Below, piece after piece: positions 49,601-61,600 of a DNA stretch of 64,000 bases (the first letter of the stretch is position 1; every line of letters starts with the position of its first letter). The notes below the pieces were generated by a model. It was not told where the DNA came from and ran no database searches. It worked only from the letters and a program-made list of their open reading frames with translations. The stretch is taken from contig OW203732.1 of assembly GCA_934045075.1 (NCBI GenBank), forward strand, positions 3,699,501 through 3,763,500, given 5' to 3'. Origin of the DNA: Yponomeuta sedellus (lineage: Eukaryota > Arthropoda > Insecta > Lepidoptera > Yponomeutidae). Made by a program: the position numbers and the translations under genes.

Positions 49601-52600
49601 ATAACTCATAACTGAGAATATTTATTAGAAAAGTCGATGCAACCTTTAAATGTTTTAGTTACTGCAATGGCCTATAACTTAGCATTTAGAAAGTGCACAA
49701 TGTACAGTTGACGTTACACGGACGCAATCTACTCGTTATGTTACTGCGATTTTGCAAAGAAAATCTAAAGGTTGCGCTGCTCACGACTGTACAAGCTTGC
49801 CATTATACACATGTCTAAATGATTAGTTGTAACAAGATAGAAAAATAAGCACATTTTTGGATGTAGTAGGCATTCCTAGCCCCTAGATCTTCTCACTTTA
49901 GACAACTTCTCTACGTGAAAGACAATGCCAATACGAATTTAATAAACAGGAAGGCAACAACTTCGGCGAAGAATACGAAGACTACACGTACATAAAGTGG
50001 CCTCTGCTACGCATAAAAGCTGTGGGCAAGCCCGGCTCCACCAACATCACGTTTGAGCCGACGCTGGACCAAATGCGCGGGCTGATCGTCAAGTGGTTCC
50101 AGGCGATTATCAACGTTAACTACCAGCTGCCGAGCGTCGATAGTATTATGTATCCAGGTATGAGAGTGAAATCACCTTTTGGGAATGTTTTTTTTGTTGC
50201 TACGAATGTAAAGGTCTGACTGAGGGGATGATGTAGGCAGTTAGCTGCATACTGCTTGTTGAGGAAAAACGCCGTAGGTTCTTGTAGTAGGTCTTGCCGT
50301 TTATGAAGACTATTTACACAGTAACAGAAAATAAAAGTACCTTCGAGAGAAAGAGAGATAGAAAATTGAATTCAATAAGTCATCCATGATTTGTTCATAA
50401 TTCACTCAGGTCAGATAGCTCGTGTGGGTCGGGGCCCGGATGGCAAATGGTGCCCTGTCTTAATGGCCAGTCCGACACTGACAGAAAAGACCTGGGGCGA
50501 GGTCGCCGAAAAGACGCGTTGTCTTTTCAATTCACTTTCATACAAAATTTACGGAAAGGAAGGGACGAAGCCCTCACGGAAATTACGGGGCGAGGGCGCG
50601 AAATCTATAGAACTTTAAATAGGTTTTAAAAACTGGTAGCGTCTCTTGTGCACCACGTCCTTCTTATATGCCCCACGCCCACGTAGTTTAGCTTGCATGT
50701 AGTAGTAGTAACTGTAGTAACGTTTAAAAAACAAGCAAGAAAATTCGAAAGTAGAGGAACAATCCATCGGACGTTTGTGTGGATGAGGATCTGACATTCT
50801 GGGTGCGATCGGAAAAAATATTTGTTTTTTTGGCTGCTATAAAGTGTTCTCTATCTATCTACTTTGCTGATATGTCAAGGTTTTTCCGATATCTACGTAC
50901 TAAATTCTTAAATACAACGGTCTTATTGAGCATTCTACAGATTATAAGTAAAACTGTACCTTTTTATGGCAATAAATACTTTTTTTATCTTTTAAGTACT
51001 GGCACCAGATCGTAGTACTCGATTTTACTATTAATACACTCGATCGCGTTTCAACCTTTTAATGATAACAACTTCCACACAACATAATCACTTGTCTTGA
51101 TCCCAAATTAAGATACCTGTGCCACCCGGATACTAGATACCCCGGACCGAAATAAGCGATACACTATGCCCTTTTACTTTTGGTAATAAGGCCGCCACTT
51201 GTACTATACTATGTTATTTTTTAAGTCTTATGTAATTCTTTGGTGTACATGCAATAAAGAATATTCTATCTATCTATTTATGCCAGACATAACTTACTTT
51301 TCCGAGGTTTTTTCCCCCATGGTGTTGAGGTCAGCTTTCCTTATTTTCTCTCTCCACTTCGTCCTATTCATGACCTCGTTTATCGAGGCTCCGCATTCTG
51401 TGAGATCTTTCGTCATCCATCCACCTGGTTTTCGGTCATCCTCTGGATCTCCACCCAGGAATTGATAAACGTAGCACTTCGTTTCCTATGTAGTCAGGCT
51501 TTCGTTTCATATCCCTAAACCATCTCAGCCTACTCTCTTGCAGTTTATCGGCGATGTCAGGCACTCCAAGGCTCCCTCGCACGTATTTATTCCGTATTTT
51601 ATCATTTTACCTCGTTACACCGCACATCCACCTCAGCATCTTCATTTCGGTGGTTTGAATCGCTCTGATTTGGGTCTTGGTTATTTATTAGGTTTCACAA
51701 CAGTAATAGTACTAATATACAAGCCAAACTTAAGACGATCAACAAAGATTAAGGTACCTTAACTAATTATAGTGAAACACTGCATGCATTATTAATTGCT
51801 AAGTTGTAAAAATAGTTAATTTCACGTACTTAACGTTACGTAATCAAACAAATGAAACCAGGTTTTCAGATTGATAACCTACAATTAAGTAAAAGAATAT
51901 AAAAAAGATACAAATATCGGTATGTGCGGGGGACCTGAAGTTAGCCATGGCGGCTCAAAAAAAAATGCCCGACGTAACAATATTCTCAATTCGAATCCTC
52001 ACCGGTTTTCTCATTGTTTATCTTAACAGGCGCCCAGCGGGCAAACCCCTATCTACTAGCCGTGTACGCAGACGAGAAATACATGGTGGACCTCATCAAC
52101 GGCTGCATGAACCACTTCCACCAGAACCGGGCGGGGCCGGTGATCTTTTTGCGTCGCTACCGAGAGTTCTACTACATATTGGACGGCACAGCCAAATTGG
52201 AACTGGACAAGTTCTTCGCTACCGAGCCGGCGCCATATTTGAAGGTAACAAACGCATTTTTGGACGCTCGCCGCGGATATGCGAGCAACGACCACCCGCC
52301 ATTTAGCTTCGTTTATCTTTCCCGGTAGTGCTGGTCTGGAAGAAATAAATTTTAGTAATAAGGCCGCCACTTTCACTGTCATTACAGTACAATGTTATTG
52401 TTATGTCTCATAATAGTATTTCCTGGTGAAAATACGATAAAGAATATTCTATCCCTCTATTTATTCTCGGATAACTAAGTTGATTTCATATAGAAATAGG
52501 AAGAAGATAGCTAAAGTGTGCTTCTAATTATTGCAGTGTTGTATCATATAAATTATGCAGTAAAAACAGCTGCAAGTACTCATGGCCTAGTAGGTACCGA

Positions 52601-55600
52601 GTGATTGGAATCAATCACTTGAGTTAAGCAACAACAGCCGCGGTCAGGTGCAGGATGGGTGACAGTCCCGCGACTACCGCTAGTGGCATTTTTTTTTATT
52701 CCCGACTTCGTCTTCGCTTTATTTCTGCGTGTTAATTCATGAACTCCCAAATAACATTGGGAGTGCATAAATTAATACAATACTTGATTACAAACTAAAC
52801 AGAAATCTCTTTTCACCTGCAAATCTTAAAAAATACACAAAATTGACCTGGACACCTCCTCCTCCAACTTTTACGCTATCACACCAATCTTCCATCTGCA
52901 GGACTTCACAGCCCGCATCCACCTGTACGAGGAGCTTCGGGACGAGTTACTCTTCCTGCGCCGCGACATACCCCTCAACATGATAATGCTGGACTGCGGA
53001 CCCCTCAACGATTTGCTATGGGAGATCGTCAACGGCTTGCGGATGCAGATCGTCGACCACTTCACCCTGGTCAACCGGAAGTGGAACCGAAGGTATGTCG
53101 GTCAACCAAGATGATGGCGTGGGTGGTTAATTAGATTTCCGCGTTTAGCCTCATAGTTGGGCTCAACGATTCGCTATAGGAGATCGTCAACGGTTTTCGG
53201 ATGCATATCGTCGACCACTTCACCCTGGTCAATTGGAAGTGGAACTGAGGGTAAGTCGATCAACCAAGATGACGGTTTTGGTGGTTAATTAGATTTCCGC
53301 GCTTAGCCTCATAGTTGGGCTCAACGATTCGCTATGGGAGATTGTCAACGGTTTCGGATGTAGATCGTCGACCACTTCACCCTGGTCAATCGGATGTGGA
53401 ACCGAGGGCATGTCGATCAACCAAGATTACTGTTTTGGTGGTTACTTAGATTTCCGCGTTTAGCCTTATAGTTGGGCTCAACGATCATAGCAAATGCTTT
53501 GTGAGATCGTCAACGACTTGCGAATGCAGATCGTCGACCACATGACCACTCTGGTAAGCCGGAAGTGGAGCCGAGCAAAGTCGGTCTACCAAGATGACGG
53601 TGACGGTTTTTTGGAGTTAATTAGATTTCCGCGATTAACCTCATAGCTAAGCTATTGAACGTGGGGAGCGTTGTATGTCCCCACAGGTTGGGATTGTCAT
53701 TAAAATCGATACTTCAGTGTGCTAACATTTCACATTGTACATTGACATTCAGCAAACATAATGTGAATTCTTGACGTTGAAATAAACAAATTGATTGAGA
53801 GTGCGCGCTTTTGTCGCATCGCGTTCATTTTGTTAACAGGTCTTAACAAAAATGTTTACACTTCATCCACAGCATATGCAACTCCTACGAAGAAATGGCA
53901 GCACGAGCCTCCGAGAGCCCAGAGACCACCGCACAGCTGGTGGAGTTAGTCAACTACATACAAGACTGCCGCGACTGCGCCCTGTTTGACCTCAAGGAGA
54001 AGTCGCGGACCACGGCCGAATACGTCATCTTCCTCATGAACCACGCGCATCTCAGTTGTGAGTATACATAGACAGAGAACAGAAGAAAGAAAGGGGGAAG
54101 AAATTAGATGTAAAGTACGACGCGGAAAGAATGGGGAGGGGGAGGGGGAGGGGGGGGGGGGCGGAGAGGAGGACTGAAATAGAGAAAATACGGAGAGAAA
54201 TTTGGAACGAGGGAGCAGGAAGAGAAGTAGAAAAGAGATAGTGATAATTGTAAGAGAGATTCGAATATATGCGATGAAGAAATAGACTATTGGTGATATC
54301 AACCCTTCGCAATGTGTGCTGGAGCACGGGTCCCTTCCTGCATCGCAGGAAAGTTAGGCCATACTAGCAGTCCGGGATGTTGGAGGATTATATGACATCA
54401 CTTAACGACTGCCGTTATATGACAGCCGGCACTAACGGCTTAAGTTTCATTTAAATGCACGATTCAAACGTTGCGCGATTCAGTAACAAACTTCCACATT
54501 TATGATATTAAATAGGATAAAAGTTAAGTTATGCGAATTGGGACTAAAAAGTTAAGTTATATGTCGAAACTATAAAGTGTAAGTGATGTTTCAGTTGAAG
54601 ATATAAACTTGAACACCCGGATCTTCCTTTGGCCACTCGACATGGAGGAGAACATCGACCTTACTCTCAAGACCTTGAACACTAAGAAGGTGATGGCGGA
54701 AGATAAATTAAGGTAATAACTTCAACTTTTCAGAGGTGTAATTTATGTATTTTTTAATGAAGTCTATCTCACCTTAAGTTAAGTGATGACGAGGACTAAG
54801 TCACGTGGCTAACGCCCAGTTTCTCATACACCAACAATCTCTAGTTTGTAATAAACAATATATTTGTATGCACTTTTCCCCACTCACAGCTGGTAATAGT
54901 AGATTATGCGTTACTGCTTCTCCAATTCTTTAAGGTTTTCTAGAAGAAGTCTCTTCTTCTTAAGAAAGAACCTTCTTATGTAATATCCTGTGAAATGTTT
55001 GTGTGCAATAAAGTAGAATAATAATAAAGTAATCTGTAATTTTCAGTGGGAATCGAACTCATGACCTCTGTTTTAGTAGACGAGCGTATTAACCGCTAGT
55101 CCGATGAGGTAGTACCGAGATTTACTTTGTAGTTGCATCACAGCGGTTTTTCTTTACGAATTTACTGTCTCCTTATCGCCATCTTTTGAACCAGCTCCAT
55201 ATAAACTTCTCCAACGATTTAATCCAGGAGTCGCAAAACGATATTCGAAGAGAAGCTAAAGAAACACGAGAAAGACCTGGAGGTGTTCAGACGGTTCGAT
55301 CCGCCGCTCCTCAACATCGATCTGCTAAAGGAAACAGTCGCCAAAGTCGACGAGATCTATAAAAACCTGTTGGTAAGTGCCTCAACATCAATGCATCTTA
55401 TGTAAGTCACCAAAGTGTGGGTGGACCATGTTAAACGTTTCCGAAGTGTCAAAAAATTTGCTATAGTGGCTAGAAGGCAATTTAAATTGACATTATCCTA
55501 TCCAGAAGGGGCTGCCAGATTACTGGTAAATGAGAGGGAAACTTTATAGTTTATAGCACTGACTTTAGGAGTGTAATTCTAGCGACGTAATGTTAGTGTG

Positions 55601-58600
55601 GATTCAAATATTCGAGATTCCTATTTAGGATTTTGATATGGCACGGTTAATTATTGTAGGCAGTGGCAGCGCAGAGGTAGCATGCCTCACATTCGGTAGG
55701 TAGGTTCGAATTCCGTACATCTATCAGTGACTTTGTCTTCTAAGTGACATATGTAAATTTGTGAATTAGTAACAATACAACTTGCTAACTGGGAAGGAAA
55801 ACATGGTAAAGAAACCTGTGTGGTTCAGGTTCACATACTTACCGCTTGAAATTGCCAAGCCGCGGTGGGCGCGCATGATGTGTGTTGTATGATATTAACC
55901 CTTTGTATGTCCCCTCTCAAACTCTCTCTCTTTGTATGTCTTTGTATGTCCTCGTTCTCTCTGGGACACAAACCTTGAGGCGGGGCCCCTGCAGTACACT
56001 TCCACCAAACTGCGATCACCAACCAGCATGCCCAGCGTGGGGATTACGGGCATTACCCCCAATGATGGCACAACCTTGCGCTATGGCGCTCATTAGGGGA
56101 GGGCTATGTCCAGCAGTGGACTAATATAGCGTGTAGAAGAAAAAGGTGCCCCCTATGCTGGGGCACGGAGGCACTGCGCTGCAAGAAAAGACCCAACTGC
56201 TAGAGTCTCTTCCTACATCGCAGGAAGGTTAGGCCATATTCCACCACGGCGGCCAAGTCCGGGTTGGTCCGGGCGCGCATTATGAATAAGCCTCTACTCT
56301 CTCTCTGAACGAAGGCTTGTGCCCTACAATGTGATCTATAAAGGCTACATTACAGTTACTTTGAGAAAAGAAGAATGTTCATTTGCCTCGCTCACACAAT
56401 GTAGACGACAATACATCATAAGCGAAAGGCAATTTGTTGTCCAGTCCCTTTTATTAGTAAACAGTGTTATAGCTTAACTGGCTCGTAACAGTGACTGCTG
56501 TATTCATGAAAAAGAAACAACTGAAAATCTATGTTTTGCTGTTAGGGGAATACCTACGAGTACGTATAAACACATTATCGTACAGTCTATTTATTCTTAC
56601 TTGTCCAATTTAGTAAACAAGATTCTAACCTTAAAATTGAGATTAGATGCGTAAACTAGACATTTTCTCGCAAATTCATGAACTATCATGCATGAACTAT
56701 GTTTATAAAAATGGCAGCGTGTTATCTAAAAGAGTGTTCCAGGTTACTTCATTTATGGAAATATGTCAGTTTTGGACTAAAAAGTCTAGGTTAAGGGTAG
56801 AATCTTGTTTACTAAATTGGACAAGTAAGAATAAATAGACTGTACATGGTATATTTTTGTTGGCACGTAATTTTTGGCCAATTGATTCCAATTGTTTTAT
56901 AGATAGATAGAGAACACTTTATTGTACATAAAAATGGAAATTACTACGGAAGTACTATATACCTACTGTTACACTTTTCTTGTGAATATATGTTGTACTT
57001 ACAAATAGAGTTTCTATCTATTTATGTAATTTATACCATTTCAGGAAGACAAATGGGAAGCGGACGACATAATAAACGAAGAGCAACTCTTGGACCAAGA
57101 GGTTTCGGTGTATTTCAGCTTGCAGACCATGCTGGCTAGCATCGACCCCTTCCACAAACTCTGGCACACTAGTTTGGACTTCTACGACGGTTATGAGAAA
57201 TGGTATGTTCATCATCATCGTCAGGCTATATTAGTCCACTGCTGGACATAGCCCTCCCCTAATGAGCGCCATCAGACAGAGAACCACAGCTATCGACATA
57301 GCTCAGAGGATCAACAAGCTGAAGTGGCAGTGGGCTGGCCATGTCTCGCGAAGAACCGACAACCGTTGGAGTAAACGTGTTCTTGAGTGGAGACCGCGAC
57401 TCGGCAAACGTAGTGTAGGACGCCCTCCGACCAGGTGGGATGACGATCTGCGAAAAACTGCCGGCAGATGCTGGATGCGGCAAGCTGAAGACAGGGCGCT
57501 ATGGCGCTCATTAGGAGAGGGCTATGTCCAGCGGTGGACTACATAATATAGCCTGAAGAAGAAGAATAAGCGCCATGGCGCCCTGTATTCGGCTTGCCGC
57601 ATCCAGCATGGTATGTTCGTTAGTGTGAAATGGTATGTTTTCTCAAATGCTTTTTGCAAATGCTTTCTCTCATCTGTCTTTGGGTGAAGTTGTAGTGGAG
57701 AAAAGACAGCTAGAAAAAAACTCCCACTCTGACCATCTTTTCTAATATCATTCCTCATTCCGCTTTTATAGATTTAAGATGATCATCTTAAATCTATACA
57801 TGTGTAAAGATTTAGATTTACAAGTAAGGTGTTATTTAGAAAGATACGATTTGTCTAAAACACTCTTCAAATACCGTTGAAATAATCAATGTTACAAGCA
57901 GTCCCGTAGACTATTTAAACTGCATTTAAGAAGTATTTTAAGCATTCGAGTTTTTAATAAGTCTGTTATAAAATTGTAGTAACGCAAGTGTACGCAATAA
58001 ACTAAAAATTGTAGTTTTGTGAAACACGTGCCATAGACGGAGTTTACACGTTCAGTCTGGCGTCAGTCAATACCATCAGTCTGGTTAGACTGACGGCAGA
58101 CTGATTGTCAATTTAGAATAGAATAGAAAAACATTTATTCAAATACCACAACACACATAAAAACTTAAAAATAATAACATGGCCAGTAAAAGAACACAAT
58201 TTAGGTAAGAAATACCAATAATTACAGTAATTTAATAAAATAAATGCATACAGACAAAGTGAGCTTAGCTGGTGGAGGAGCTGTGTGTCATGGTACCAGA
58301 AAAGGTTCTAGACTCAGCATATGTCCCAGGTTGTCAGTGGACAACCAGTGACGCTGGTATTCTGCTAGAACCTGTTTAAGTGACGTACGAACAATCAACG
58401 CAAGCATTTGTAATAGAGAACCAAAAATACCTGTCTACATTAAAGCAGTGTTGAAATTTATAAATGTATGGTGAATTGGTAGCACGATAGATTAGAATTC
58501 TTAAGAATGAAATAGACAATAAATTTTTTCGTTATTATTATATGGGACAACAAGTCAGGAAATAGGACACAGATTAATTAATTGTTTCATATAGATAAAG

Positions 58601-61600
58601 TCGAGCGTTGTGATTTTCAGCGCAGGGGATAAATATAAAATAAATCAGGTGAGACAAGTGTTATTGGAGCGCACTGGGGTGTATTTCTTTTTTACTTGTT
58701 TTGACTTTGTTTATCGTTAATTTAAAATTGTTGTCTTAGGTCACCTTATTTTTTTGTATGGACAATAAGTATTCTTTTAGTTTTAATTTAAATGTGTAAA
58801 TAGATTTTATAATTCTCAAAGGTGGAGGGATATTGTTCCAGCATTTGGAAGCGGCGTATCTAAAGCTTCCCCGAAAAGCGATAGTTTTATGAGAAGAACA
58901 GAGAATATAACACATTGTACGTTGACTATATGCAGAAGATAAAGAGAGAATTTAGTAGACTGATAGGCCAGACTGACGGATATTCGAATATTTTGATGCT
59001 TCATCAGTGTGGCATCAATCCGAGCTTGATCAAGGTCACGGACTGAACTGACGTCAGACTGAACGTGTAAACTCCATCTTGATTTGTCAGGTACCACGGT
59101 CCGTTCCTCGGCCTGGAAGCGGAACAGATCTCTGAAGACGTGGAGGCCTGGTGGAAGCTTCTGTATAAGCTCGGCAAACAGCTGTTCGAGTATCCCGGCG
59201 CTAAGCGCATAGCCGACATGGTCCGGAACAAAGTGGAGAAGTTCAAAGTGCTGCTGCCTGTGCTTTGTGCCATTTGCAATAAGGTGAGTTTTCGTTTGTG
59301 TTGTTATAACATAAAACAATTTTAAATTTTTGAGCCATTTCAAGGTATTTGAGAGGCTCTAATACAACTAATTTATAATTATGTTACTGTAAATGAAATC
59401 TAAGTGCAAATTCTAGAACCAAATTTTTTGTTAACTGATTGCATACTTTTCTTATTTATTTTGTTTCCTTTTTAATATCTTTTACTTTTATTTTCTTTTT
59501 TTAATGCACTAACCGGTGCTAAGGACAATTTAAAAAATATGTGGAATTTTTAGCCTCTAAATATGTTTTTTGAACTAAAACTTTCGTAAGCACAACACAT
59601 TGTAGACTTTTAGTCCGGATTTACTTACGGGTGTTGTTATATCGGAAAAGTCCGACCAGGTTTCGCTCCGATTCGCAGAGCTTAATCATGGTGAGCAGAG
59701 ACGGAGCTCGCGTCGTCGGTTGCTTGTCTCACATTATATAACAACGATATAACAACACCCGTAAGTAAATCCGGACTAAAAGTGTCTAAATATGTTTTTT
59801 AAAATATCGTTTACGTTTTAATATCTTAGGGTATCCTAGTTCCAGGTCAGGATGGATGGTCTGGACAAGGGATTGTGTTGTGTGAATGTTAAAGTTATAT
59901 ATAAATTCACGCACATGCCGGTGGACAGGCGAAAAATAATTGAAGTAATAGTATTATTACGGTGAAGGAAAACATCGTGAGGAAACCTGAGTGTCTGAGG
60001 TGTTCAATTACCTCAGCGCTTGAAAATGCTAATCGCACGCGAAGGGCACGCGTGGTAACTAAGCCCACACTCTCTCTCTCTCACTGAAAGGCCTGTGCTC
60101 TGCAGTGGGACGTTTATACGCAATATAAAAAAAAACCCCTCGTTTTGGTATCCCACACTAGGATACCCCACGACACAGGGTATCCTAGTGTGGGACCAGA
60201 AGCAATGAATGTACCTGTATGCAAATGTTATGTTATGAAAGAAATCCTGTATCGAATTACGTAAACTTATCCAGGGCATGCGCGAGCGGCACTGGATGAA
60301 GATCAGCGAGCTGATCGGCCAGGAAGTGGTGCACGAGCCGGAGACGACCCTCGCCGATATGGTGGAGCAGGGCGTGCACGTATTCGCCGCACAGCTGGAG
60401 GAGGTAATCTCTCCATCGTCAGCCCGTTACTACCCACAGCAGGTTTCGTCAAGCTCCCGCCGCCGATCCACGAACCAAGAATGCGGGCGCCAATAGAAAT
60501 GACCGTGGGTGATAAATTAGGTTGCGTTTAGCGTGGTCACGGGTAGAATGAAATGGCGAGTACCGTCAGTTATTGCAGCCATCATCATCATCATCAGGCT
60601 ATACTAGTCCACTGCTGGAGATAGCCCTCCCCTAATGAGCGGCATAGCGCCCTGTTTTCGGCTTGCCGCATCCAGCGTCTGCCTGCAATTTTTCGCAGAT
60701 CGTCATCCCTCTTAGTTGGAGGGCGTTCTACACGCATATTGCGGTTAGGGTAAATAATTATGTCACGTCGGGAGTTAAGGTAATTTTATAATAAAGTTTA
60801 CCTAATATTTTTTTCGGACAGAAGAAAGGTGTTATGGTTGTGCAACGTCAAAGAATGAACCGGTGTTGAAACCGCGGAGGAACTGTTCAGAATTGCAATG
60901 AACAGAGTTTGAGAACCTATGTAAAGAGTTGGCTTCAATATTTTTTTATGTAGCCTGTATACATAAAAAAACGTTCCACAGGACTTCTCTAAGTGATGAA
61001 GATTATGCTTAAACTGCATTGTATTCCTGTAGATCGAGCAGTACGCCTCCAAGGAGTATGCATTGGAGAAGGCGCTCAACAAGATGAAGGAGGAATGGAT
61101 CGGAGTCAAGTTCGAAGTGGTTCCGTACAGGTATTTCATCTCTTCCGACTCGAGTTTTTCAAGATTTAGAGTTTTGTTTAATTTATGCTTTCCTTATATT
61201 CGTAATGAAAAGCACAGCGTTTACCTCGGGTTACAGATTTCTTTGGTCAGTCGAACTATTGGCGTAGCCAAACCCCGTCTCGGGACTAAGTAAGTTACTT
61301 TCGCCCTTAGGATAACAATGTACTATTAAATCTTGCAATTCGTTGGGTCACGTGGAGTACGAAGTCCTTGAAAACGAGTGTTCAGAATAAAGTCCTAACG
61401 CGCAATCGCGAGAGTTATGTTAAGAGTTTTACTTTGAGATCGAATTAAGAATGAGGAGATCCGCAGAAGAACCCGAGTTACTGATATAGCTCGAAGAATT
61501 GCGGGCGCCAAGTGGCAGCAGGCGCGGCACATAGCACGAAGAACTGATGGCCAGTTGGGCGAAAAAGTTCTAACCTGGTGTCCACTCGATGGTCTGACGA

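Noticed and set aside
53003..53640. CRISPR-like array
   Set aside because: The repeats are long, contain coding sequence and lack short constant repeats with unique spacers; this is a eukaryotic exon duplication.
53945..54327. - strand open frames next to the G-rich run
   Set aside because: Pro/Ser/Phe-rich frames produced by a poly-purine stretch and antisense exon 14 sequence.
58816..59343. 175-codon - strand open frame overlapping dynein exon 18
   Set aside because: It is the shadow of the dynein exon plus a LINE fragment whose real frame is different.
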